Assembly: GCA_963580455.1 (NCBI GenBank)
Contig: OY756960.1
Span: 4,712,001 to 4,776,000, forward strand
Length of the DNA stretch: 64,000 nucleotides
Direction: 5' to 3'
Origin: Euonymus europaeus
Lineage: Eukaryota; Streptophyta; Magnoliopsida; Celastrales; Celastraceae
The notes below the pieces were generated by a model. It saw only the letters and a program-made list of their open reading frames with translations, ran no database searches and was not told the DNA's origin. This document shows, piece after piece, positions 1-12,534 of the stretch (position 1 is its first letter; every line of letters starts with the position of its first letter). A program made the translations under genes and the position numbers.

Positions 1-2490
1 GGGCTGAGGTGAATGATATAGACGGGGCGACGTAAAAAATTATAGATGAAAGAACACCGGGAAGGATAATGTTGATGGCCATATAGATGGTATTGAACCA
101 CCTGTTGGGGGTGAAGTCGACGATAGAGAAGGGGCGACGTCGAAGATTCAAGATGAAGGAACACCGAGTAATGATAAAGAAATGGTGATGGATGATGAAA
201 ATGTCAGGGTACTTGATTCATGTTGTCATTATTGCACGAACAATGAAGGCAGACACTACAACATACCAGAAATCAGTGAGGAACTGCATGGAACACATAA
301 TGTTGATGTGGCAAACGACAATACACCAGCAGTCATTGGAGCACAGAGAAATGTGAATGTCGAAGACAGTGAATAACTGTGTAAAGCAAGAAAGGAAGTT
401 GAAGATCTTTTGATGCGATTGAGTAATATCGAGCATGAAAGAAGCTTAGAAAAATTGAATTTTGAGAAAATGAAAGAAGCATGGAATGCAGAACATAATA
501 AGAAACAAGAGTTAAAAGATCATATTCGAGCCCTAGAAGAAACAAAACTTGCAGCAGAGAAAATCAATTCTGATTTAGCTACTAAATTAAAAAGAGTACG
601 AGATGAAATGCATAAAAAAGACAACTTTGTCTTATCCATAGCAAAAGATTGACCGATTAGAGCTAACCATGAAAATTGATTTGCTGAAATCTGATGTGCA
701 AGAATTGAAGGGTGAACTAGATAGGCACAAAAGCCTAGTCCGTGAACTCGAGGAGAGCAATGGTACTCTAACTCTTCAAATACATATATTGAATTATGAT
801 AAGCTAAAGGCAAAGACTGAAAAGAATGCACTTGTAAATGAATTGCAATAAGTTTGACCCATTACAACTGCAGCTGCTGCCAATTTGGGACTAGAGAGGG
901 AAACAGATAATGAACAACAAACAAGTTTGTGTAGTGAAAGAAGCAGTGGAAGAAGAAGAACAAAAGTAAGAGTCATGAAAAGGGGAAAAGCAGTACAAAA
1001 AGTTGTAGTAGCGAAAACCCCACCATCTATGATAGAGCGTTTGAAGAATAAGGAAAGGACTGAAAGAAAGACGGGAGATTCTGATTTTGATTATGAATGG
1101 GGCTAGAAAGACAGCAATGGGGATAAAGGTAAAGCACTTTCAAGAAAAAGACCTCCACAAACGAAGCAAGAAGATCCAGTTTGTGTCGACGACATGGAAG
1201 ACCCTGTATCAGGCAAGACCATTTCCATCAAAATCAAAGGGAAACAAGTTCATGTTGCCAGAAGACAGGGAGAAGATGGAAAAGATATGTAACATTGGCA
1301 TGAACGAGTAAGTATCTTGCCAATATTTTTCCCAAAACCACTGGTTTAAAACAATGACATTAATAATTCCATTGTTAATATCAGTGGATTTGGTTATTCC
1401 ATTGATATTAATTAATGGAATACTAACTATTAATTGATAGCAGCACTGTTATTTGGTTCGATGAAAACACAGTCTCGTACGCTGACGCTATTGCATTATG
1501 TACCATAGAGATGGTTTCGAATCATGTAAGTGACTAATTTAATGCATACTAACTTTTATGCACTCTGTGAATAGCTTATTGACACTATTATGATACCACA
1601 TTCATAGCCATCGATTCATATTCAAAGATATTGATGATGAGCAAAACAGAGACAGAGCAAGACACCCAAGAACTTCAAATGGGCAAAGCAATTGCTTTAA
1701 TTGCTTTTACAAGTTATAGTCTGGTATACGTGACATTGTTTTTGTTGATCAAATTTAATAACAGAAGTACTAAATGAAGTATATGTTTTGTTTCAGGCAT
1801 TCATTTGAATAGGCAAAATCAAGATTTTCAAAAAGCATGTGACAGACAAAGTGATAGAGGTGCGTGATAAGTACAAGTACCTCTTCTTCCCCATACATGC
1901 AAAAGGTGACAAACTTCTTGTTGATCATTGGACTTTGCTAGTACATGACACATGGGATGGATTGTGGACACACTACAATTCATCGCTACCAAGGATTAAG
2001 ACTGCAAGGGATTCTTACTTAAAAGATGCCAATGAATTTGTAAGAACATTATCCCAGATGTTATTGAAAAAATTTCATAGAGTTCCAATTCTTTTAATCA
2101 ATTATCTTTTCCCTACAAATAAAGTACTACAATAGCATGATGCCAGAGCACCTCAAATGGGAACCAAAAGGCAATATCACATTTCTTGAGTCACCACAAC
2201 AAGCTCCTGGAAGGTAATATACAGAGCATAATTAACCAAAAGTACAATTAACTATATATATAGATGTGCTATGTAGCTCATTATCATTAAACAGTTTGGA
2301 CTGCGAAATATTTGTCATGTTTATCATGGACCACATATTCAGCAGACTTTCTATTCTGAAGAATATATCAATAGATGACATTGCAAGCTTCAAATCCGAC
2401 GTACTGCATGACTTTTTTAGTGATGGGCATCGTTCGTGGGACAAGAATGTTTCAAAGGCGAGAACAATGTTAGCAAGTAGTTCCAAATGA
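1..2490 (+). pseudogene. Ulp1-type cysteine protease gene of Mutator-like element 1 (decayed, 5' end outside window)
   Basis: The 3' part shows the C48 (Ulp1/SUMO protease) fold. The catalytic His lies in DHWTLLVHD (about 1925-1950), followed by THYNSS. After an intron (about 2218-2293) comes the catalytic Cys in SLDCEIFVMFIMDHI (about 2290-2335). Upstream are an acidic stretch, a coiled-coil rich in Lys and Glu (about 380-850) and a basic segment ending DFDYEWG (to about 1105). An intron at about 1315-1442 has a GTAAGT-type donor. In-frame stops near 374 and 850 and a frame change near 645 show it is broken. Two imperfect copies of an acidic repeat lie in the first 180 bases. The convergent FAR1-like gene downstream indicates a Ulp1-carrying MULE of the Kaonashi type (established family knowledge). 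That it belongs to that element, and is not a host gene, is inference. Confidence 0.72.
1396..1421. repeat. Intronic inverted repeat (ATTCCATT...AATGGAAT)
   Basis: Perfect 8-bp arms, ATTCCATT and AATGGAAT, flank a 10-base AT loop. They sit inside the intron of the first Ulp1-like gene. A closely related hairpin lies in an intron of the facing transposase gene at 4212-4235, and the same TTCCATTGAT core recurs in the tandem array at about 2585-2880. Confidence 0.6.
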
Positions 2491-2584
2491 CTGTTGAATT
2501 TGGAAATGTTTATTTTGTAATGTTTGTTAGTACAATTAAATGTATTTTGCCCTGACATACTCTTGCGGAACACCTAACATTTTA

Positions 2585-2880
2585 TTTCGCTTAAGAAAAA
2601 TACCTTAAGCATGTGGAAATCTCATGTTCCATTGATTTAAAATAGTGAAATAGTCGAATCCCATTGCTAACTTCAATTTCGTTTAAGAAAAATACCTTTA
2701 AGCATGTGGAAATCTCATGTTCCATTGATTTAAAATAGTGGAATAGTCGAATTCCATTGCTAACTTCAATTTCCTTTAAGAAAAATACCTTAAGCATGTG
2801 GAAATCCCATGTTCCATTGATTTTAAATAGTGCAATAGTCGAATTCCATTGTATATAACCAATGTACCAAATGAATTCCA
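2585..2880. repeat. Three tandem copies of a ~92-bp repeat
   Basis: Units begin near 2588, 2680 and 2772. Each reads TTTAAGAAAAATACC, then AAGCATGTGGAAAT, then ATGTTCCATTGATTT, then AATAGTCGAAT. Differences between units are single bases, so the array is fairly young. It lies between the convergent Ulp1-like and transposase genes, where their transcripts would end. Confidence 0.8.
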
Positions 2881-3253
2881 ATGTTCTACATGAATTCCTT
2901 TTAACAGAACATGCAATACTCGGGTTCCATCAAATTCATTACACTCATTAGGGATACTTTGCATAAATTGCATACCAATAAATGAAGCATTAAAGCAAGA
3001 AGAAACATGAAATTTTTCAAAAGTTCAAAATATATCCATTCTTATACATCATAAGCCATAGAAAATACAAATTCATATTGTAATTCGATTAAAGTACTGG
3101 AAATGTTCACAATTAACTCGTTCATCCTCCATACGTGCGACATCATCATCCTTCCTGTAAAAAAAAGGATCACTAATTAAAAAAAGTTGAATGAAATTAC
3201 ATTGTATTAATCCGTAAACATATGTAAAATTTAATCTATACCGATATATCATC

Positions 3254-5826
3254 AAGGCCAATAGATTGATCTGTCATCGATGTGATATCCTCTACATGAC
3301 CTTTGCCACCTCGTTTCCACTTAATTTTTTTTCCTTCCTAACACAACAAGGACACCCCTTTGGTCGTTTGATTACTGGATCATTTTCATTTGAATCTAAC
3401 ATTAAGCAATCAACTGTTGCTTGTGCAATTGTCTTAGATTCACTCTCCAGCCAAGCTTTCACTAATTTGTACTTGGATTCAGTTGTTGCGGCGAAGTCTG
3501 CGACATTGCTAAATAATGTACAAAGCTCGTCATATCGACGCTGCTCCATTGTCACAATCCATCCATCGTAATTAATCTTCATTCGAGAATGAAATCTCCT
3601 CAAATCTTTCCTCCACCTATCAAATACGTACTTCTCTGAAAGCAAATAATGACCCATGCAAACCAGCACAACAATGACATGCCTACAAATCATTCCTTTA
3701 AATTCAAAATTGCAGTACACACAATTGACTGACAAATTCACTTCCTCAAACAAAACCTTAAATACAACTTTCTTCCTACAATTCTCCCCATACGCAATGT
3801 CTTCCTCAACATTGAAAACTCTAAAATCAGCAATGGACTCAACAGAAAAAATCCCACAATAAACCATCCCACATAGCTCTTTCTGAAACTCCCTGAACTT
3901 TGATTTAGTGTATAATTTCTGAATTTGTTTTTCCATATCGAAAGATGTCACCCATTGCAGTTGCTTGTTAAAAGAATCGAAATCAGCAAAAGTTTGTTTC
4001 TCAACCTTATCCCTCAAAGTGTTGTTGTATTCCTCAACAAACTATTTTAATGTTGTCTTCGAGTGCACATATCCATCAAAAAATGCATTAATACTCTCGC
4101 TCCTCTGAGATGTTGACATCCCTACAAAGATCATATGCGGATGAATGATCAGACATTGTATCCAATTGATATTAAACAATGAAACATGGGAAGTTCCATT
4201 GGTATAACAAGTTCCATTGATTTTAATCAATGGAATATTCCCATACAAACAAAATGTGTGATGACATAACATACCTGCCGATAAAGTTTTCTTCAGGTAT
4301 ATAGGAACCCACTTGACCCTATCACAATACAAATTGTTCAACCAACTACTGTTTTCTAACTTAAATGTTGAAACCATCAAATTCCATCCACCTTCAAACT
4401 CATCGATACTATGGGAATCGAAAACAACATTCTCCATTGCAACAGTTATTTGATTGTACTCCTTGAATGAACCAAGCTTCTCAGAAACCTTCTTCAAAAT
4501 ATGTCATAAACACCACCTATGTCTAGCATTAGGGAAAACTATTTGAATTGCATTCTGCATAGCTCTATCTTGATCCGTTATTATTCCACGTGGAGCAGCC
4601 TCATACATACGTGTAAGCCATGTTGTAAACAACCAAGTAAATGTCTTTGTAGTTTCATTAGACACCAAACCACACCCAAGTAGTATGGATTGGCAGTGAT
4701 GATTTACTCCGATAAAAGGAGCGAAAGGCATGTCGTACTTATTTGTCAAATAAATAGTATCAAATGTAATAACATCACCAAACTCACAGGTAGCAGCTCT
4801 GCTACGAGGATCAGCCCAAAAAACACTCGTTAATCTCCCAATCTATCAAAGAAAAAAAAACCTCATTCTTAGATGACATCTTAGCAAAATGATTTTGTAT
4901 TGCACTAGCATCACCCATACCCATTCTCATCCATCTTACTTTGGCAATGAGATTACGAGTTTCCTTCTACAAAAAAGTTAACTTTTCATGACCTCCTGCA
5001 GCAATAACCTGTGCACTATGACTCTTATTTGGCATAATCCCAGCAATGCCATTTATAAGTAACTGCCTCTAAACATGAGCATTAATCTCCCTATTATAAA
5101 TGCAAAACCTAGATTTGCTAGGGCTCAATGGATGATTGTGTTCGTCCTCAAATATAGTAATGTCCCATTTATCCCCCAACACTGCACGAGATCTTACCCT
5201 AGCATAACATCCAATTTTCTGAGACGAATGATGGTTTCTAACGTTCTTCGATCGGCTAATTAGTTTGCTTGAAATAAAAAAATCAATCCATCACTTAATG
5301 CAAACCAATACCCACTCATTATACTTACCACAGACTATAACCATTAATAAAAACAATGGATTATACCATCACTTTGAGAAGAAGCTAGCATTATATTCTA
5401 AAATGAAGATTTTCACCAACCTGCTCTTGCGCAAGTAAATGTCACAAACTTGCAGTTCCCATCTTTGTCCTTATTTGATATTCTACGCTTCACTGGGAAA
5501 CCATTGAGCTCACCATGTTTCTTGTACAGCTCAAAATTTTCAACTTCATTGTCAAAAACCATTTCAACAACAATGGCACTATCTTCAAAATCATCGACAA
5601 CATCATCGATATAATTCACGACCAGAGGAGGACTATGGTAAGCCAAACCATGACAACAATTGATTATATTTTTCTTGTAAAAAATATAAAAAAAAAAGCT
5701 CATGATGATCGTGTGAGTTCCAAGACAAAGATAACACACAGAACACCCATTACACATCATCCGAACTATAAAATCATTCAAGATAAACATAAAAATTATA
5801 AAACAACATGAATACCCATCTGCCAT
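3254..5826 (-). pseudogene. FAR1/FHY3-type MULE transposase of element 1 (frameshifted)
   Basis: Read on -, the N-terminal FAR1 DNA-binding region is at about 5600-5413 (ELYKKHGELNGFPVKRR). A linker follows at about 5260-4860 (SPSKSRFCIYNREINAHV). The MULE transposase core (4749-4042) has TNKYDMPFAPFIGVNHH, the acidic motif ITDQDRAMQNAI and the Glu-bearing RSESINAFFDGYV. A SWIM zinc finger (about 3730-3640) reads CVYCNFEF...CRHV, and the C-terminal tail ends near 3292. An intron at about 4118-4268 has a CAG|GTATGT donor and a TTTGTAG acceptor. Stops and frame changes between 4750 and 5260 (stops at LFI*QI and HV*RQ) make a functional product unlikely. The family is the Mutator-derived FAR1-related group. 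The convergent Ulp1-like partner argues for a transposon copy over a domesticated host transcription factor. Confidence 0.85.
4212..4235. repeat. Intronic inverted repeat (TTCCATTGAT/ATCAATGGAA)
   Basis: Perfect 10-bp arms with a four-base loop, inside an intron of the first FAR1-like transposase gene. It shares its core with the hairpin in the intron of the facing Ulp1-like gene. Confidence 0.65.
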
Positions 5827-5830
5827 TGTC

Positions 5831-5992
5831 GCGATGCCAGATCTGTATCACTTTGGAGCTGACGAAGCTGTCAAACTCGATTTCAGACAGAGACAACGAG
5901 GGTAGACAAAGCTTGAATGTCATAAATGCCGGATGACGGATCTGTATAACTTTGGAGTTAGTCTCGATTTCAGACAGAGACAAGGAGGAGAC
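5831..5992. repeat. Imperfect ~90-bp tandem duplication at the 5' side of transposase gene 1
   Basis: Two diverged copies share ATCTGTAT.ACTTTGGAG and CTCGATTTCAGACAGAGACAA (last base varying). They start near 5831 and 5925, just upstream (on -) of the FAR1-domain exon. They could be leader or promoter duplication, or part of the element's subterminal region. Confidence 0.55.
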
Positions 5993-6749
5993 GTAAATGT
6001 TGGGTTTTGAAATTCAAAAACTAACCCAAAAAGTGTCACTTCCAACTCAGCTTTACCCAACATGGGCTACCATGGGCTGCATATCATTTTTGATACAAAA
6101 TTACACTCGTATCACTACTGTCATTAGCATATTTTCTATGAAACTCCAGCGTTACTTGCATACATTGTCGTTTTGTTTTTAACAAAATCAGTGCAATCCC
6201 AAGCGTTGTAGAAGAACAACAACCTAAAAAAATAATTCGCCATTATCGCCGAATTGTTTTCTTCTTTCGTTGAGCCAGATATTTCATTATCGGATATAAT
6301 TATATAGTGGCTAAAGGATAAATTTGCAGTTGTAAATGGTAGAAGTGTGTGATTTTTCAAATTACACCGACTGGTAATGTCTTGCAAATAATTTATATTA
6401 CAAGTTCGTATAATATATATGTTGACATGATCTAAAAAATTGGGAGAAACCCTATTTCTCAAAATCTAAATTGAATTTTAGAACTTCATTTCGAATAGGC
6501 TTTTTGGTACATGTTTATAGTTGAGATACAAAAATTATAATTTTTGTTTACTAAAAGAAATAATGTTAATTGATAGGCTAGTGATTCTAAAACATTCATG
6601 AACTGATATGATTTTGCAATTGATTATTGTGAACGAGTGTAATTACATTGTACATGTCCTAAATTACAGTATGTAATAGCTAAATGTCACTGCACTGTCT
6701 TTAATTGTTATAACATCATTTATAAAATGTCACTGTATTTTTAATTGTA
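5993..6749. other. Spacer between the two Mutator-like elements
   Basis: No coding feature is recognised. The right end of element 1 and the left end of element 2 should lie here, but I could not define terminal inverted repeats or a 9-bp target duplication by eye. Confidence 0.4.
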
Positions 6750-9700
6750 GAATAGCGAAGGGATCAAGTAAGAAAAGAAATAGATCTAGGAAATCATCGG
6801 CAGCATCATCATCTTCTACAACTACTGATCAAACAAAGTATCGTCATTTACAGTACAAGTACAACCTTGGTGCTTTGAAATCAGTAGTGAGGAAGTTCAA
6901 GTTCACAAAGTTGCAAAAGTACCTTAGGATGACACCCATCTAGATAATGGTAAAGCAACTCATGAGTGAAGAATTCTGTGACTTTCAAACAAGAAAAAAT
7001 GACGACATAATTTTTGATATCATGACGACTTACAATCCGGATAAGCGATGTTTTGAGCTTGACAGAAGCAATGTACGACTTACTGAAAATGATATAACTA
7101 TAATCTTTGGTATTGTATCTGGCAATACACTACTCAAGATTGGGAGATCAAAGAAGCCTAGGCGGAACAGATTTGTGAAACGACATTTCAAACGCCATAG
7201 AAGGATGAAGTCATCGAACATTAAAGATGTTCTTGATAAAGCTGTTAAAAGAGTTGAGGACAAGGATGCGAAGGACGTTGCGAGATTGATTATGTTATAT
7301 GCTTGTTTGACATTGTTTTTCTCCACAAGAGCATATCGCTTGCCATGGTATTTCATAAACTTTGTCTATGATCTAAACAATATCAAGAAATATAATTGGT
7401 TGAAAGCAATACCAGACACGGTAATTGAATGAAAAGTAAAGAACATCTTGAAATCGAGGAAAATCACTGGCTGTGTTACTGTGATCTCGGTAAGTTACCT
7501 CTAACCCAGTACATTAGTCCACATATATTTGTTAGGTACACATGTAATTGCAGCCAACACCCAGACTTAATAATTTCATTTGAATTTGCATGTAGTATTG
7601 GTTATGCGAACACACCTACTTGTTTGATCCGGTGTGATCAAGGATGTTCCCACAATTCCTGAACTAGGACATGAGAGGTTGGCAAAAGAATTTCAAAGTA
7701 ACTCACATAAATACCTTGAGAGGAAAGATGGTAATGTACATATATGCAACATCTAACATTATTTTGTTAAGTTATTACACTATTTAAGTTGTTAATCACT
7801 CTATACGAATCCTATGACATTCAATTGTAGGCGAACAATGTAATTAAGGGTGAATTAGTCATGAGTAAAAATGAAGAACTTTCACCTGAGAATGAGCAAT
7901 CAGATTTTGATACACGAAGTGATGAAAGTGACGACGATGAAGTTAGTGAAAGTACAAGCTCATCAAAAAGTGTGCACAATGAATTTGAATCAATCAATCC
8001 AGAGAATAAAGAGGATGATGGCACAAAAAAAGATGGAGAGAACCAAACCAGTTTGAACAAGGACGGACTATACACAGTACCTGTGACATCATCAACAAGT
8101 TGTGAGGGACATGCTCAATGTGCTAACCATAAAATTGGTTGAAAGATACGTTGCCAAATTACAAAAAATGGAGAAAGAGTGAAATGCAACTGACAAAGAG
8201 CTTGAAATAATGCAAGTAGAGAATATTGTGCAAATGAAGTAAAAAAGAAGAAGTTGCATGTTGATTTGTTGGAGCTGAGAACTACAATGTTGACCAAGAA
8301 GATTGAAATGCATAAAGTAATAGCTGAGAAGAATCGAGTCACGGCTGAACTTGAGAAATTAAAAGCGGAAACTTCCAAATGTAACTCTTGACAGTGAACG
8401 TGTTGATGGGAAAAATTCCATAACTGAGTGGTAGTGAAGATGTGAAAAATTCTAATCCATTACCGGATGCTGACACAACGCCTCTACAGGCCGCGCCTCC
8501 CATCACCATCGTGAACACCACTATTGAACGTGCAGAAAGGAAAATGAAACAAGCAACAACATCAATGGTGAAGAGGATAAAAACAAAGATCACAGCAAAA
8601 AAAGAGGACACAGACTACGAGTATGAGTGAAGAAGTAGACAAAATCGATCACGAAAGGGAAAGTAGGTTGTCGAAGGTGACATCACAAGTGTCTGTAACG
8701 TAGATGTGCAACATTCAAGCACATGAAACCTGAAGCGATGTCTAAACATGAACACATTGCTTCACAAGGGAAAATGAGGTATCTTCTAACCATTAAACCA
8801 GACATAGATACACTTAAACATTGTATTATCACACTATAAATGTATTTAATTACAATAAAAAAATGCATGAAAAGCAATACTTTTATGTAAAATGGCAGTT
8901 TTATAGTCTAGATCGGGGAGAAATTTCTACTCTACTCGGACTTGATCGGCTTGTACAATGGAGACATGGTTTCTAATAATGTGAGTAGTTGATACACATA
9001 ACATTTTAAAAAATTACTTTCATTACAATACAAAGTGGTAAACAGTTTTGATTCTCTGCAACTTATAAACGCGTACTCAGAGTACTTGATGATGAAGCAA
9101 TCTTGTACGGTCGCGGATCTAACATTAGAAGAAGACCCTACAATATCGTTTGTCATCAAAAGTTCGTGCATGTCATATCTGAGAATGAAGAAAGATAACC
9201 TCTTGTAAAAATGTGTTGTAGAAAGCTTGTTAACCAGTTTGACAAATACACAAATGTGATATTTCCATTGCATGCCGCTGGACACCACAACACAGAAAAT
9301 CATTGGACTCTACTGGTACTAGACACTATAAAAAGATCATTGAGCAATTACAATTCTCTTCTACCAAGGAAGGCAAGTAGTGAAGATCTTTATCTAAAAG
9401 ATGCTCAACAACTGGTAAGTTTTAAATGATTCATTTGATTTACTTTAGGGTTCCTAGTTCATACCCTGTTGTTTTTGAGATATAGGTGAACTACTTCAAC
9501 ACACTAGCATTATTTGATGATCCCAACCAGTACCAATAAGCATATATTATTACCTTAAGGGACACACCACAATAGGCAGGAGGCTCATAAGTATATTTTA
9601 ATCACATTATGTGTAGTGCAAATATTGTGACAACATTAAAAAAAGTTAGTTAATTGCAAGATTGACTGTTGTGTCATTTATATGTATATAATGGAGTGTC

Positions 9701-9830
9701 TCTTCAACAACACCATGATCCCCACCAAGCTTAACAAGGCTGAAATTATTAATTATAGGGTAATGGTTATTCACAACTTTCTGAGAGATGAGAAACACAG
9801 ATGGGGTCTAAAGCATTGATTGATCAATTG
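6750..9830 (+). pseudogene. Ulp1-type cysteine protease gene of Mutator-like element 2 (decayed)
   Basis: The N-terminal part (6750-7432) is basic (KKRNRSRKSS), then has the conserved block seen ahead of Ulp1 domains in plant MULE proteins: FDIMTTYNPDKRCFELD, LTENDITIIFGIVSGN, and a helical DVARLIMLYACLTLFF. A TAG at 6941-6943 interrupts it early. The middle is acidic, Ser/Asp/Glu-rich (7861-8100), then a broken coiled coil (8150-8390), then a basic stretch ending DTDYEYE (8628). That ending parallels DFDYEWG of copy 1. The protease part has ENHWTLLVLD (about 9293-9325) and YNSLLPRK. A weak Cys box, MECLFNNTM, lies at about 9690-9716. Several stops and frame changes separate the parts. The domain order matches copy 1, but the DNA sequence has diverged strongly. 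Confidence 0.72.
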
Positions 9831-9834
9831 AATG

Positions 9835-10430
9835 GAGAATTGGCTGATTAATTTTGGTTGTCTCCATTTGAATGTGGAACAAATATGTGTTTTGGATATA
9901 TTTTGTTGAAATTGGTATACCAACCAACTTTATGTAGTTGTAGGTTGGTATCTTTTGGAAGTATCTTTTCAGGTTGACATGTTCGGTGTTAGGACAACCA
10001 TTTTGAGTTTAATGTAATGATATGATATTTATACTATTATTTTTAACTTGATATGTAGATAATTAGTTGTAGTCTAAACCCTTGAGCTGGTTCAATTAAT
10101 ACCACATACTTGGTATTTGATGTAGCTTGTTATGTTGACATATAAATAAATAAATTTATAATGTTTTAATCTTAATGCACAATGTAATAAATAAAACGAG
10201 TAGTGTAATAATCTATTTAGAGTATTTACAGACGACCTCCTGAACAATTAACTTGATAATATCTCCAGACCAAACAATCTACATGAAAACAACTTAAACG
10301 TATATTGTCAGATTTCAAAAACAAAGTTGATCAAATATAACTTGAATTAGCATCCAAAATAAAACTAGTTAGAGATATTACAATGAACATGAACCTAACA
10401 AAATACATAAAAACTCATCAAGAAATCCCA
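9835..10430. other. Gap between convergent genes of element 2
   Basis: AT-rich sequence with no recognisable coding region or repeat. It lies between the 3' ends of the Ulp1-like and FAR1-like genes and would hold both transcript ends. Confidence 0.5.
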
Positions 10431-10434
10431 CACA

Positions 10435-12365
10435 TCATATGACTACACCCCCTGCTTCGACATTAACACCTTCATTGCCTTGCACAACTACAGATAATGT
10501 GCTACCACTACCCTTTATTTTCCTCCTGAAACCCCTTTTCTTCATGACACTAAGAGGGCGACCCTTCCCTCTTTTGACAATTGGATTATTGATAACTGTA
10601 TCGACAGTGGCATTTGTGGTTGATATAATACTAACATAATAAGCCTTAATCCACTTCACCAATTTTAAATAATTCACTTCCTTCTCAGCTGCCACACAGT
10701 AAAACGATTAAATGATTTGCATAATTCATCATATCGACGTTGCTCAACAGTTGTGGTCGACCCAACGTAATTCACCATCACCTGTGTATGACACCTCTTA
10801 ATATCTTTCCTCCACCTCCTTAGAACATATTTCTCAGGTAAAATGAACTGATCATTGTCAATCAACACCTTCAAAGCATGTTTGCACATAATTTCACGAA
10901 GCTCAAAACTCAAACATGAACATCTAATATCGTGTCCATCGTATATTACAGTGAACGCAACCTTCTTCTTCAAACCCTTGTGAACAACTATGATCCCCAC
11001 AATACATCATACCAAGCAATTCTTTTCGAAACCCAATAAACTTTCTAGCAGTGTACACATTTTGCAATTGCTTCTCCATCTCATAAATTGTAGAGCAAGG
11101 AATTTGTTTGTTCAAGGATTCAAAATCAACCTCACACTCCTTTTCCACTTTCCTCCTTAATGCATTCTCATATTGTTCTACAAATTGTTTCAAAGATGTC
11201 TTCAAATTCACATACACATCGAAGAAAGCATTCATACTCTCACTTCGGCCTGTCGTAAACATACCAGCCCAAAACTATTTTTTTACAAAAATGGAAATCC
11301 ACAAGCCAAGCATTGGACTGCAGATTATACATGTAAATGAGCAAGCTCCATAATTCTGTCAAAAAAAGAAGAATAAATGTGGCTTAACTACATTATATTA
11401 CTTAACAATTACATTATATTGAACTCTATTAAACTATTAAATATATTAATTACATAACACACCCAAGAAAAAAAATATAGATACATACCCTCAAACTTAT
11501 CAATGCTTTGTGAATCATACATAGCTTCAGCCAACATCTGTGACAAATCATCATATTGTTCATGATAACGTGATTTCTTTGGCACCTTATTCATTATGTG
11601 CCCCAAACAACACCTATGTTTCGTATTTGAAAATATGATTTCTAAAGCATTCTTCATGGCCCGATCATGGTCTGTAATAACACCCTTGGGTGGAACACCA
11701 CCAATACATGCTAACGAAGTTTTGAACAACCAAACAAATGTCTTTCTATATCTTCACTCAAAATCAAACCACAATCGAGAAGTATAGAATGATCATTGTG
11801 GTTAAACCAATCAAATGGAGCAAATGGCATAACGTACTTATTAGTAAGATACGTTGTGTCAAATGTAACAACATCTATGAATTCTTGATAGGCTGCCCTA
11901 CTACGCGGATTAGCCCAAAATATATATTTTCAAGCGTCCATCGTCATGCCAATCAATCATTGAGAAAAACCCAAGATTGCTCGATTGCATCCTCAAAAAA
12001 TAATTTGGTATCGCAATTGCATCCCCTTTCTCAATGCGCATACATCGCACCTTAGATATTAAATTGATAGTATCATTCCCTAGGAAAGCCAACTTCTCAT
12101 AACCGCATGACAAAATGAAAAGTGAATTATGGCTCTTGCTCATTCTAATGCCAACAATGCCATTGATTTCTAGTTGTCTTTTCACATGCTGATTAATATC
12201 CCTATTTCATCTAAAAAATATACTTTGTCTAGGACTCAATTCATGATTCTGATCGTCATCAAACAAGGTAATCTTCTACTTCCCATTCGTATTGAATCGC
12301 CCTGTCATCCTTGCCTTGCACTCATTCTTAGAATTAGCACGATAATTGATTGGGTTTCTTGAGTG
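10435..12365 (-). pseudogene. FAR1/FHY3-type MULE transposase of element 2 (broken)
   Basis: On -, the end of the FAR1-type N-terminal region (NHELSPRQS) starts near 12250. KRQLEINGIVGIRMSKSHNS, DAIAIPNYFLRMQSSNLGFF and MIDWHDDGRLK follow (12185-11910). The transposase core follows with VITDHDRAMKNALEIIFSN (about 11690-11630) and RSESMNAFFDVYV (about 11250-11210). The SWIM finger reads CSCLSFELREIMCKH (about 10925-10880). A C-terminal basic tail reads GRPLSVMKKRGFRRK (about 10560). A stop/intron interval at 11270-11500 and frame changes at 11740-11910 and near 10700 break it. The canonical FAR1 zinc-binding N-terminus is not visible, so the 5' end is probably truncated or too diverged to read. 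The architecture is colinear with copy 1. Confidence 0.82.
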
Positions 12366-12534
12366 GCTTACATACTTTTTTAACCTCGCACAACTGAAAA
12401 TCAAGTATTTATACATTTCTGATGTATGAGCTGCCCACACTACAAGCAAGCTCTAATAAGCTTACAAAAAGCCCTGAATGTGGATGCTCGCAAGTTGAGC
12501 ATGGTGGTCTCCTACCGCTAGACTAACTTGAATG

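Noticed and set aside
3292..4017. Possible domesticated FAR1-related host gene
   Set aside because: Stops and frame changes upstream, a convergent Ulp1 partner and a nearby second copy all point to a transposon.
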